This document shows, one piece after another, positions 22,201-33,129 of a stretch of DNA of 64,000 bases. Position 1 is the first letter of the stretch. Each line of letters opens with the position of its first letter. The position numbers were made by a program, and so were the translations under genes. The stretch comes from Sordariomycetes sp. S80-01Y (taxonomy: Eukaryota; Ascomycota; Sordariomycetes), in NCBI GenBank assembly GCA_037042185.1, contig JAXQJY010000032.1, positions 2,170,001 to 2,234,000 of the forward strand. The letters run 5' to 3'. The notes below the pieces were generated by a model. It was not told the origin of the DNA. It saw only the letters and a program-made list of their open reading frames with translations, and searched no databases.

Positions 22201-23305
22201 AAGTGGACAGCTTCCGCAGGGACAAGGAGGCGGAGCGTCAAGCCTTAGGGCGTGTGCTCGAGGCCAACACTGAGGCTGATCGATCTCTTGCTTACCTTTC
22301 TTCTTCGGCAACCAACGTCACTATGCGCTGGCAACAGGGTCATTTCGTCGGAGGCGGCACCTTTGGCAACGTGTACGCTGCTATGAACCTCGACTCAGGC
22401 CACCTGATGGCCGTCAAGGAAATCCGACTACAAGACCCGAAGCTGATCCCCACCATTGCGGAACAGATTCGCGAGGAGATGGGTGTCCTGGAAGTCCTGG
22501 ACCACCCCAACGTCGTTTCTTACTACGGAATCGAAGTTCACCGCGACCGCGTGTACATCTTCATGGAGTTCTGCTCGGGCGGCTCTCTGGCCAACTTGCT
22601 GGAGCACGGGCGCATCGAAGACGAGCAGGTGATTATGGTGTATGCTCTGCAACTGCTGGAAGGTCTCGTATACTTGCACGAGAGTGGCATTGCTCACCGA
22701 GACATTAAGCCTGAGAGTGAGTCATTCGCTTCCCGTCATTGGGCTTGGATGCTAATCTGGTAGACATTTTACTCGATCACAACGGAATTATCAAGTACGT
22801 CGACTTTGGCGCGGCCAAGGTAATTGCCAGGCAAGGCCGCACCCTCGCAGCAGATCTGCACGCCACCAAGCCTAACAAGTCCATGACTGGTACGCCCATG
22901 TACATGTCGCCAGAGGTAATTAAGGGCGAAAACCCTGGCAGAGCCGGTTCTGTTGACATCTGGTCCCTCGGTTGCGTGATCTTGGAAATGGCAACGGGCA
23001 GACGCCCCTGGGCCAACCTCGACAACGAATGGGCCATCATGTACAACATCGCTCAGGGCAACCCACCACAGCTTCCGACGCAGGATCACCTCAGCGCTTC
23101 TGGCATAGACTTCCTGAGACGCTGCTTCATCCGCGACCCAAAGCACCGCTCGTCGGCTGTGGAGTTGCTGCAGCACGACTGGATCATGACTATCCGCAGT
23201 CAGGTCGTCGAGCCAGCAACACCGAGCGACGCGAGCAGCTCTCAACAATCAACGCCCATCACGAGCTCGAGCAGAGGAAGCATAGGGGCCGACGGGTTCT
23301 ATTAG
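19215..23305 (+). CDS. SSK2: HOG-pathway MAP kinase kinase kinase
   Basis: Two exons (19215-22716 and 22764-23305) give 1347 residues. The first 180 residues are acidic and disordered; a long helical regulatory region follows (about 190-1010), as in Ssk2/Ssk22/Os-4, where it binds the response regulator Ssk1. The protein kinase domain starts near residue 1040 with GGGTFGNVYAA, then MAVKEIRL (catalytic Lys), the C-loop HRDIKPEN (restored across the splice), DFGAAKV in place of DFG-x-A, TGTPMYMSPE and SVDIWSLGCVILEMATGRRPW. It phosphorylates the Pbs2-type MAPKK in the osmotic and fungicide-response (HOG) cascade. After the TAG at 23303-23305 the same frame stays open for 55 more codons (see findings), so the annotated C-terminus may be incomplete. 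Confidence 0.94.
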
Positions 23306-24066
23306 GCATTGAAACCCCATGCTGGAGAGCTGTCTTCTCTTTCGCCGCTCTCAGGCACCCCCATGCTTGCTACGCCGTCTGAAGAAGCCAGGGAAGACGG
23401 ATATGAAAACGTTGAGAACGAGGATTCGAGCAGTACCATTACAGACATTAAAGTTACGGTCTCGGAGGAATAGGGCGCACATACGTACACGATCTGGGCA
23501 TCAGCCCTCACACCGTTCGCTTTTGGGAGGCATCATGGTTGTTTTCTCCGCATCAGTCGCGAGCCTGGCGTTTTACATGGAGTTTGAATTTTTGTTTTTC
23601 ACGGTTGACGGACTACACGAGTCTGGCGCGGGCGACGTACACGGAACTTGGGCGGTGATGAAGGGTGTGCACGGCAGCAGTACGATATACCATGTACCAA
23701 GATAATCACATATAATGCGAGCGGACGAGTTGTTTGTCATCCAGCTACTTGCCGAATCTGGCAGGAGAGAGTAAGCCTAGTATTTGACGTCGTCGTGTTG
23801 GATGGCTGGTGCTTTCGGATGACGCCGTGCCCCGCCGTGGGGTAAGCTGAAGCTGAAGCTGTTATCAAGGAGCTACATGTGTCGCCTCGCATATCATCCA
23901 CAAGGCACAGTACCCTTTCCTCAACACGATCGGTCCCGTGACGCGCTTGACGACACTCGTTTCACTCACTCATACCCCTCATATACTTTCGTCAATTCTC
24001 GAATTGCTTCCCTCACTCTTACTCCTCTTGCCCTTTCATTCATCTTGCGCAACCCCAACCGCCACC
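23306..24066. other. Ssk2 downstream region and cytidine deaminase promoter
   Basis: The first 168 bases continue the Ssk2 frame without a stop up to the TAG at 23471-23473 and look coding. The remainder (about 590 bp) holds no gene and leads into the deaminase promoter, which includes CATATAC near 23989. Confidence 0.5.
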
Positions 24067-24749
24067 ATGCCCACCCAACCCCAGATCATCTCCCCCTCAG
24101 ACCAGGCCTCCCTCGCACCCATCCTTAAGGCCCTCTCCCTCAGCCAGGCCGAGTTCGACTCGCTGTCCACCCGGGCCGCCGACGCCAAAGCCACGGCCTA
24201 CGCACCCTACTCCAACTTCCGCGTCGGCGCCGCCTTCCTGACCGCCAGCGGCACCTTCGTCCCCGGCGCCAACGTCGAGAACGCGAGCTACCCGGTGGGA
24301 ACCTGCGCCGAGCGGGTCGGTCTGGGCAGGGCGGTGACGGAGGGCTTCAGGGGCGGGTTCCGCGCCGTCGGGGTCAGCACGGATCTGGGGGGCGTGCCGG
24401 CCAGTCCCTGCGGGATGTGCAGGCAATTGTAGGTTTCTGTTTCCATTCCTCCTCGCCCTACAACGACGTCAGGGGTTGGGCTTGGGCGGCGAAAGGGGGT
24501 TGGGTGGCTTCGTGGGTGGAAACTGGCTGACGAGATGACAGCATGCGCGAGTTTGTCCCGCTCGAGTGCCCCATCTTCATGTTCAACAAGGACGGCGAGT
24601 TCGTGGTGATGAAGCTCGAGGAGGTATGTCCGCTGTCCGACGGGTTTCTGAGGAAGAGTTGATCTTAACGTGACGGTGGGGAAATGTAGCTTTTGCCGCT
24701 GTCGTTTGGGCCCGAGAACTTGCCGCCTCCGGGACAAGCTGGCCGCTGA
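24067..24749 (+). CDS. CDD1: Cytidine deaminase
   Basis: Three exons (24067-24428, 24542-24623, 24690-24749) encode 167 residues. The start sits in GCCACCATG, a strong context. The zinc-dependent deaminase core is plain: APYSNFRVGAAF near residue 46, GANVENASYPVGTCAER with the zinc ligand Cys80 and the proton-shuttle Glu82 (TCAE), and PCGMCRQ with ligands Cys115 and Cys118. The end FGPENLPP is the usual C-terminal signature of the tetrameric enzyme. It converts cytidine and deoxycytidine to uridine and deoxyuridine in pyrimidine salvage in the cytosol. The last exon is only 20 codons and would be missed without splicing. Length and motifs agree well with the family. Confidence 0.93.
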
Positions 24750-25077
24750 GGACTCCAAAGGGGGGATTGGTTTGAGTCCCTGCGACTTGCGGAATGTTTA
24801 TGATTGCGGTATTGAGGGTTTGTTGACCCGTTGTAGCTGTTTGTCAGGGGATGTGTTGTGTGCATTGGAAGGCGTTGGCTGAGGGCTGAGGGCTGTGCGT
24901 CCCTCTGTGCAGGTCATATTGGTGTCAAATAGAGTATTATTTGCGATCGATTCTAACAAGTATCTGTAACTAATATCCGTTCGTCTTATCCCCTGATCCT
25001 CCTCATATTATTATCCATTACTGTATGTCTCTTCTGTATAAGTATCCATCCATGTCGAACCGTCGGATCCCGTCGGC
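24750..25077. other. Convergent intergenic spacer
   Basis: A 328 bp spacer between convergent genes. Only 3'-UTR-like sequence is seen. Confidence 0.5.
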
Positions 25078-26862
25078 TTAGTTGTTCGGGGCGTCAATGT
25101 CGATGTCGACGAGGCTTCCGCTGTTGTTGTTATTGTCGTTGTTCTGGTTGTTGTTGAAGGAGTCGTTGTTGTTGGAGTTCTCGTTTCCGTTGAAGGAGTC
25201 GTTGTTGCCGGTCTGGGTGTTGCCCGAGTCGACGTTGCCGGAGTCGGAGACGGTGCCGTTGTCGTTGTCGATGGGCTCGGTGACGACGTTGTCGTCGTCC
25301 GTGACCTGCTCGTCGTCGTCCGAGATGGCGGTGACGGTGGCGCTAGGCGAGGCGGTGGTCGAGACCTCGCTGGTGGTAGGAGTCTCGGTGGTGACGGGCT
25401 CGACGACGACAACAGGGACAGACGTGGTCACGGCCTCGGAGGTAGCGGGCTTGGTGGAGGTCGACATGGTGGAGGGAGTGGTCTTGGTGGACTCAGCGGG
25501 GACGACGGTGACCCAGACCTCATCGTTGGGCGAGCCGCAGGCAAGATCGTACCAGGTGTCGTCCTGGTTCTCGTCGATGTCGTACACGACACTGGCAACA
25601 GGCATGCCGTACAGGGCGCAGCGAGGAGCACCGAGCTCGTTGTGGTAGAATCGGTAGGCCTGGCATCCATCGGTGGACTCCATCACGCTCTGCATCTCGT
25701 TAGCTTCCGACTCCCTGGCTGCTGTCTCCTTCGCTTGGGCACTTACATCGCAGAACTGGTAGCAGCCCTCCTCGGTGACGGGCACGCCGCTCCTCTCCTC
25801 GATGAACTCGGCAATGAAGCCAACACCGGCAGGCTTGCCCTTGATGCCGCAGTAGATGGCTGCCTCCTCGGGCTCTCCGGTCTCGTGGTCGTCGACGCAG
25901 ACGGTGCGGGTCGGCTCAGGGGGGTTGGTGGGCGTGACGGTGAGCTTAGAGGTGAGAACGGGGGTGATGTTGATGTCGATGCAGATTTCGTACGTCGCGA
26001 CGGGGGTAGGAGCGGAAGTGGTGAGGGCGATCGTGGAGGAGGCGGCCGAAGTGGAAGACGAGGCTCCAGGGGTGGACGTCATGGCGGAGGAGGAGGCAGA
26101 GGGCGTTGAGATGGCGGAAGTCGAGGTCAAGGTCGACGGGGTGCTTGAGGGCAGGACAATGCTCGGCGTAAGCACAAAGGTGGTCAAGGACTCAGAGGTC
26201 GTGGGAACGCCGGGCGTACTCATGGACGTGCTGTCAGTGACGGTCGTCTCGCAAGGCTCAGTGGTGACCTGGGTGACAATGATGGTCGTAGGCGTCCCAT
26301 CGTCGCACATGGAAGTGGTAGTCAAGTACTCAGTAATGACGGTAGAGCTAGGGACGACGACGACGACCGGGGTGGTTTCCTCGTCGCAGTCAGTCGATGT
26401 CGAAGGGCTGAGGTCGATGAGAGTGAAGTCAAAATCGTCCTCGCAATCCTCGGTAGGTTCAGCGCTCGGTGAACCGGTAACGTAGACCGTCACGTCGACA
26501 GTGGTGGTCGAGACGACGGCGGGAGGAAACGCGCAATCGGTGACGACGTTGCCGTCCTCGTCGACGGGGAGGACAGCCGTCGGGCTGTCGTCGTCAGGGT
26601 GTCTGATGATGGTGGTGTCGTTCTCGTTGTGGAAGCGGCGGTGGTGCTCATGGCGAGCCTCAGCCTCCTGTCTCTGGTCACGATAGCGGAGAGCCTCCCT
26701 ATCGGCATGGGACTGCTGAGCTAGCCACTGCGTCTTCTGTCAGCTGGATGATTCATCTTGGGGTTGTTGGGATCTTACTCGAGCGAAGCTAGCGCCTCGC
26801 GGTGCTGCCTCGACGACTGTGGCAGCGAAGCCGGCTGCGGTCAAAAGGGTAGAGAAGTGCAT
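25078..26862 (-). CDS. Secreted Ser/Thr-rich protein with PAN-like Cys domain and Asn/Asp-rich tail
   Basis: Exons 26862-26779, 26736-25747 and 25689-25078 give 561 residues. Residues 1-20 are a signal peptide (HFSTLLTAAGFAATVVEA). A charged, His-rich segment follows, then long Thr/Ser/Val/Pro stretches expected to be O-glycosylated. A central region of about 100 residues contains spaced cysteines (EEGCYQFCD, DGCQAYRF, RCALYG, DLACGSP) like a PAN/apple-type fold. The C-terminus is acidic and then an Asn/Asp-rich low-complexity tail without a GPI signal. The 57-nt intron at 25746-25690 (GTAAGT..GCTAAC..CAG) keeps frame and has no stop, so an unspliced form with 19 extra residues is possible. 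Probably a wall or extracellular matrix protein; no known family name applies. Confidence 0.75.
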
Positions 26863-27554
26863 GGTGAAGATTAATGAGGCGGTGGGAGAGGAGATGAGAT
26901 AGAAGCCGGTTGGCTTGCTGTTGTCAGAAGAGGATGGTGAGTGAGTTGATAATCCATATTGACATCGAACTTCGACAGGATTATATACTGTCGTTGAGGT
27001 CGGGAGGGATACAGTCAGGGCGGCGGCATCAACTCCTTCGAGGATCTATAATCGATATATCGTCAATCGCAGGGAAAGCTCATTGAAGCCCTAAGTTAGG
27101 AGAGGTTGAGACATTGAGCCGCGCCAAGGGTCATGACGGAGGACGGCGAAGCGAGACATCGACGACACCCTGGGCATCCCTCCGCAACCTCCCAGCGCGG
27201 CAGACCGGAAACCAAGAGATGAGATGGGTCAATCGAAGACATTGGTGTAGATGTGTATTCCCTTGACTGACTGAGACCTGCAGACTATGCAGATTCACTG
27301 CTTAAGTAAACTAAAATCCGCGCCCATAATGCTTCATAAATGCAGATTTGCGAAAGAGGGTATCAAACAGGGCCACAAAACGCCACTTGCCTAGCCCTTT
27401 GGTTCAGGGAGGCCTGGTTCTGGCACGAGAAAACGATTGGGAAGAAATGAACCGGACCAAAAGCAACCAAACTCCGCTCTGTGCATGCATGTTTCGCCGT
27501 CAATCTCCTGGGGCGTCCAGTCCAGGTGCCGTCCAGCGGCCTGAGGGGGATCAT
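26863..27554. other. Intergenic spacer
   Basis: A 692 bp spacer between two minus-strand genes. Apart from the TATA candidate at 26992 nothing was recognised. Confidence 0.5.
26992..26997 (-). promoter_or_regulatory. TATA box candidate of the secreted Ser/Thr-rich protein gene
   Basis: TATATA (palindromic) 130 bp before the ATG at 26862. Confidence 0.35.
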
Positions 27555-28535
27555 TTAATCCTCCCAAATGGTCTCCAAGTCAAGGTCTCCTCGGCGCTCA
27601 GCGCCACAGACACTCCACCGCTTACGCTTGTCCCTGGAGCCGAAATTCATGGTTCGGCCACGGGCGGGAACATCAATGTTGCTGCGTCCCTTGTCGGATG
27701 AGTTGCCGCTGTCTTCCGCATCCGCGGCTGCCTTTAGCTGGGCGATACGCTCAGATTCAAGGGCTGCCTCTTCCGCGTCTGGAGAATCAGGAATGGTCTC
27801 AAGACTTGAGATACTAGGGCTGCGCGATCGTGTCGAGGTAGGGGTCGATGGGATCGAGGAGAGGCCGCCGTAGCTGCCAGGCAAGGAATCAAACGGGCGG
27901 TGGGAAGGGGATGATGAGATGGAAGACGGTGTAGAAGGGGGAATAGACAAAGACCCCGTGCTCGAGTGGTTCATGCTTCGCAGCGGCGAAGTAGGGCGTC
28001 GAAGGCGCGCAGTGGAAGTCGAGACCCCCAGGCTTGGAGAGCTACTCCTATCTCTATGGGCTCGTTCAGGGTCGAGGACCGAGGACCTCACAGGTGATGG
28101 AGGGGGAAAGGTATCCTCGACCGGTTTGCGGGGAATCCGCATCCTGCTAGGAGATCCGCTCGGGCTCTGTGGCCTCTTCAACTGCGGCGATAGCAGGACG
28201 TGGCCTGAGCCACTTGAGGTGAAGCCCGGCATCGACTGGGTTCGCGACATCGGTGGTGCGAGACTAGCCACCGACCTTGACCGTGAATGGTGATGACCCG
28301 ACAGAGGCGAGGCCGTGCGAGGCCGATAGGGCAGCGCCGCGTTCGACGTCCAAGTCGGCGTGCTGGGAGACGTAGGGTTCGGATCGGTACTTCGACGGTA
28401 GTTGGGGGGCTTGACCTGGGGCGCGTTGAGGTCGAGCCTCGGGATGGAGCTATTGGTGGAGGTGCTGAGGCGAAGCGAGGGGACAGGCGAGGACCTGAAC
28501 TCCTCCATGCGCTCCGTCTCAGGAACGGGTTCCAT
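27555..28535 (-). CDS. Basic Pro/Ser-rich disordered protein, conserved in filamentous fungi
   Basis: A single exon of 326 codons from the ATG at 28535 (MEPVPETERMEEF); the frame is open up to an ATG at 28640, which would add 35 residues. Nearly the whole protein is Ser/Pro/Arg-rich and predicted disordered, with repeated SP and TP sites typical of proline-directed kinase targets (for example TSPSTPTW, SPSGSPSR, SPSLGVST). The last 45 residues differ: an acidic alpha-helical part (EEAALESERIAQLKAAADAE) and a basic end (GRTMNFGSRDKRKRWSV) finishing LDLETIWED, which I recall as conserved among sordariomycetes, where such proteins are called 'basic proline-rich protein'. No function is known to me. 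No catalytic or membrane features are visible. Confidence 0.75.
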   Translation of the reverse strand: MEPVPETERMEEFRSSPVPSLRLSTSTNSSIPRLDLNAPQVKPPNYRRSTDPNPTSPSTPTWTSNAALPYRPRTASPLSGHHHSRSRSVASLAPPMSRTQSMPGFTSSGSGHVLLSPQLKRPQSPSGSPSRMRIPRKPVEDTFPPPSPVRSSVLDPERAHRDRSSSPSLGVSTSTARLRRPTSPLRSMNHSSTGSLSIPPSTPSSISSSPSHRPFDSLPGSYGGLSSIPSTPTSTRSRSPSISSLETIPDSPDAEEAALESERIAQLKAAADAEDSGNSSDKGRSNIDVPARGRTMNFGSRDKRKRWSVCGAERRGDLDLETIWED

Positions 28536-30342
28536 ATCGACTCGCGGGCGGCGACATCCGGGGTGGGTGAGGCTTTTGACGGAGTGTCGCAGTCGCAGTC
28601 GACGGACACCTGACACCTGACCAGAGGCGGCCTTCGTCACAGCGCAGCCTGAGCCAAGTCAAGTGGGGTGATTGATGGCTTGACGATTGGCGCTGCACTG
28701 TCGTCGTACCGTAGGATTCGTGCACGATGCGTGAATTGCCCGTTTCGGTCGGGGATTTGTCGAGGGTCGTCAGTGCGATGAAGGATGAAGGGAAGAGGTT
28801 TCGTGTGGGCGTGACGCGATTGTTTGTCGTTGTCGTCGCCGTGGCTGCCGTTGGGTCGGCGCAGCAGCCTGGGCGATGGAATGTAAAACGGAGGTCTCGA
28901 CCGCCGGAACGCAGGTGACAGATGCGCGAGGTACGTGGCCAGGAGCGTATTCGATAAAGCAGCTATAGACAACCACGAAGAGCCGCGGCGGGAGAGGAGG
29001 GAGAATGCAGTCGGAGAAAAGGACGCTTAGGAGGAATCAAAGGGTAAGTGGCAGGAAGACAAGCCCGGGTTGGTGAACGGAGCGGATTGGAGGTCACCAA
29101 TGCAGGGCGAAGGTGTTTGCTTTTCAAGGCTCGGCCGAGCGAGACCGTCTTGAGAGGTGCTTGGGGGGTGGAAAGGTCGAGATTCAGGTCGAGCACATCC
29201 AGGCCTGAAGTCAAGCGCCAAGACAGCCGCAAGGAGGCAAGTGTTGAGGATCAAGTTCAGTTGAAGGCAATGCCGCGAGTCGTGATCCCCGGACTAGAGG
29301 CAACGTGTGGCGCTTCTTTAGTCAGGGACCTGCTTTTGCTGACAGAAACAATGCTGCGGACACGGCGGGTACCTTTGGTGGGACTAGACCGTGTACTTGT
29401 GTCAAGAGCAACCACACCCGCCAGCCAGCCGCTGCCAGTGCCCGAAGCCACTGAGGACCTCGCAGGCACCACCCGGTGACACCGTGCTCCGCTGCCCGAA
29501 ACATGCGCAACTAACCCCTTTCCGTAGTGGCATTTCCTTCCATGTGGCGTCTCGACTCGCGAGCATTCCAACACTGACTCTCTTGGTGCATTTTACCACT
29601 ACTGTAATCCCCATCCCGTGCCTTCCGTCAAGTCTGCGAGTGATTTCCCCGAGGACCATGGGGAAAGAGCACCTCACCACTTCTCGCCTCCTGCCCTTTC
29701 TTCTGCCACCTTCCGAAGACACTCCACTTAAGGGAGAGACCCTCCGGGCTAGTGGACCCCTGCCTTATTATCCGCACCCGCTGCCCAATCGTCAATCGTC
29801 GTCAACGACCCTGACTTCACCCCGCGGCCACTCATTGCCCGTCACAGACCTGGAGCAGTCGATCTTCCTGCAAACCCCTCACGACGGGCTGTCTAGAGAT
29901 GTTTAGAATAGAAGGCAATCTTCACTGTGATGCGGCTTGCGTGGCTTGCGATTCGAGGCGGACACAACCCCAGAGGACAAATCGCACCTTCTACTGTCTT
30001 TCTCGGGCCAGATGTGTCTCCTGTAGCAGTGACACTGACACGCTCTTTGTGAACCATTAAAGATGCGCGTACGACTTCAGCCCTGTTACGCACGCGCACC
30101 TCGCCGAAAATTGACTGAATTAAGGCGTTTGCACTTTCCCATCATCCATTTAACTGATGACTAGGTACTAACTTACCTATCCTTGCTACCGCATTGTATC
30201 GCGCTCTTGCGGCCAAGCTCGTATCATGGCGTCATCATCCATCCGATCGCTGAGCCCCTTTTCAGCCCTTACCCCTGAAACTCAAACGGTCTCCAGAGAA
30301 CCACATCGCCAAACAGCTCTGCCGACGCGTCCCGAAGCAACC
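28536..30342. other. Long intergenic region without recognisable gene
   Basis: About 1.8 kb between two minus-strand genes. Overlapping frames on both strands at 28637-29906 are not protein-like. It probably holds the promoter and 5' leader of the Pro/Ser-rich protein gene. Confidence 0.45.
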
Positions 30343-32515
30343 TTACGCCTCGGTGGTGTCGAATTCGATGTCGACGCTCTGGCTAGCGCATTTCTTTCCC
30401 TGGCAGTGCACCTCAAAAGTCGCCAATCCATCGTCACAGTTCATCACCACCTTGTAGAATAGCTTGCGGAACGACTTGCCGCTCCGGGGGTTCTTCCACA
30501 TCGGTACCTTTGCGAAGTCAATATCGCCAGCCCAGCTCAACTCGCAGACCTTGACCACTCCCGGGTCTTTGGCACGTGTCGGAGGCACTTCCATCTCAGT
30601 GGCCCAAATCTCAAGAGGCTGCGCGTCCAAGTCTCGTTGTCTTCTGAGGAGACAGAAGAATACCTGGCTGACTGGTTCGTGGTCGTCGACATCTTCGCCC
30701 TGTTCTATGGTTAACGCTTTGCTGCTGAAGCAAGACGCAGGGAGCTCACCTGCTTCAGGAACCATTTGATCTGATCTCGAGCTTTGTGCAAGGCCTCTCG
30801 AACGCTCTTTACTCTGTCCTCTTCGTGGTGCACTCCCTCGATGAAATTCGTCGTGTGCTTGACTCCGTAGCTGTGCCGGGAAATGCGGGAGCCAACTGCC
30901 ACTCCAAGATTCGTCGCCAGGTTGAACTTGGTCAGACTGTTTACCACGGCGCCTCTAGCAATGGCGCTCCATCTACCCCACGCAATCAGCTATATTTCTT
31001 GGGGGCGTCATCCCGGCGGACACTCACGGTTTCGAACCCTTTGACTGGAGCACCTCGGCACCGAACTGTTCCGCTAGAACCACGATGCGGTCGTAAAGGT
31101 AGCGGCATCTACCGAAACCACCTACTAAAACAATGTAGTTCACTTTCTGAGAGCTCTTGGCGAATATTGCGTTCCCCTGGCGTTTGACAAGGTCGACTAT
31201 CTGATCAGTGACAGTATCGAAAACTTGCCGGATCTCGTCCCTGAAGATAAGTCAGCCAACCCTAAAGACCCTCATGGCATAGTATGTTTACGTGTTGATT
31301 CTCAGGCTGCGTGGACCCCTCGAACCATCTTCTGCCAAGTTTTGACAAGAGTCCGGGAGCAGGACGAGCCATTCCTGTTGTCCGTGGCCGGTGAATTCGG
31401 GCTTGATCCCGTTCTCCCATTCAATGTTCATGAACTTCTCCTTCTCCGCGACTTCTGCCGCTTCCCAAGCTTCTGCCGTAATTTTGGATTTGATCAGTTC
31501 CAGGAAAGCCTCGTCCAAAAACACGCCTCCGCACAAGCCTCCTGGAGCAGATGATCAGTCGACTGGTTCCGGTCCTTTCCGCTGCGCTTACCGTCGCCTT
31601 TGACAATCTCCTTGACGATGAAAGGTCGAGATTTCTGTATCTCATAACTGATTAGGTCCTGGGAATTGAAGCTTCAGTATAAATACAGACATGGAAAGAG
31701 AATAGTTTGAGTTACCACAGTGCCGCCACCAGCATCACAAACAATCATCGTATCCTTGGGCTGTGGGGAGTTAGTATGCTACGCTCTGTCGTTTTGGGTT
31801 AAGGTGGCCGACCTTGAGTGCGACTCGATTGGCCATGTCGTTGATGGTTGCAAGAGCGGCAGCTTCTGGCTCTGGCACGAAACGAACTTGCGTTTCGCCG
31901 GCAGCCCGTGGCCGTTTGTCAAGGATTCCTGACCCCTTTAGTGAAAGCTTCATGAGCTGCTTGGCGTATTCAGGCCATATCGCGGGCAGAGTCGCCACCA
32001 CGTGCAGTTCACAAATAGCCAGGGTATTCTGCCCAAGTGATCGTTTGATCTCGTCAACAGCATGCTCCCAGAGCTCTCTGACGTAGCAGGTAACAAGGTC
32101 ACTCGGGCTGTTTTGAAAGTCCTCCAAGCTCTTCTGCGCTTGCACGTATTTAGAGGAGTGTAGAACCTCGATGGGAACATCCCTTTCTTTGAGAAGAAGC
32201 AACTTGAACCACTTGATCGTGTCGCTCCCGGCCGGGGTGTTGTAGCCCCATGTAACGGTCACAGCCCCTGTTTCGTCCGTCTCTCCAAAGGATAGGACGG
32301 TCGGAGCTTTGTCCTTGTCAGAAGAGGCAGCGCGGCCCGAGGCCCAGCTCGTGATGGTCTCGATGGAGTCGGGGTCTTTAGAATAAGCCCACGCGACCCC
32401 AGAGTATCTATGCCGTTGTTGTCAGAGACGAAGCCACCAAGCCAGGGAATGATACCTACGTTGTCCCGAAATCAAGCCCGATGAAGAGGACGTTCTTGTC
32501 CTCCTGCGGATCCAT
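30343..32515 (-). CDS. HSPA12-like Hsp70-family ATPase
   Basis: Eight exons, read downward: 32515-32460, 32407-31813, 31760-31716, 31658-31592, 31541-31292, 31240-31028, 30972-30750, 30699-30343. They total 1806 nt and give 601 residues with every phase matching. Actin/Hsp70-fold landmarks: phosphate-1 GLDFGTTYSGVAWAY (13-27, split by intron 1), VPEPEAAAL, phosphate-2 CDAGGGTV (225-232), and the adenosine-site strand YIVLVGGFGRCRYLYD. The substrate-binding part is short and unlike DnaK, as in the HSPA12-like group, so this is an atypical Hsp70 rather than a general chaperone. No signal peptide. Intron 2 has a weak GTCGGC donor but a perfect TACTAAC branch site; without splicing the frame stops soon after residue 217. 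It lies 614 bp from a coiled-coil protein gene on the same strand. Confidence 0.88.
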
Positions 32516-33129
32516 TGTGTTCCAGGGCTTCAATGAAGAAGAAAGTCTTCGGTTGCTAAGGGAACACAGCATAGGTAGTTGATGTAGATAACAGAAGGGA
32601 TACGAGGTGAGGAGAGCAGGAAGCAGGGTCTCAAGTAGATACCTGCAAGCTAGAGATACACGGCCTCACCACGGCAGGTGCAGGTATCACGGCCTAGAAT
32701 AATCGCACTGCGCAGATATCAGACGAAGTGATCAGATGAAATGATTGAAAGCTCGAACTTGACCCATGAGTCCGCAAAAGTTCTGGTTGATAGTCTCGTC
32801 TGCTGTCAACAGATGGAACCACATAGCTTCCCCGTAGTGATTCGAGGAATCTTTTGCGCCTTCTTACTAACCAGATGAGTGAGCATGCGGCCAAGGCACA
32901 TCGAAGTGACGGATTCAGAGCCACCCAACATAAGCTCACGAAAGTGAAGTGGACGTCATAAGGAAATGAGGCCTAAAGATTATGATTTACAGGGAACTCC
33001 GAATCTACCCTTAGAGCAAGCCAATCTTGGGTTTACTTTTCATAACCGATATCCCTAGTGAGCCCCCAAGCAGCTGGAGGGAAATCGTGGCTGCGTGAGA
33101 ATGGCCATAACCTCCCCGCGCTCCGTCAC
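32516..33129. other. Intergenic spacer between the Hsp70-like and coiled-coil genes
   Basis: A 614 bp spacer on the promoter side of the Hsp70-like gene. No gene-like frame. Confidence 0.5.

Noticed and set aside
25856-26485. Plus-strand frame of 209 codons over the secreted Ser/Thr-rich gene
   Set aside because: Val/Glu/Met-rich mirror of the Thr/Ser codons on the other strand.
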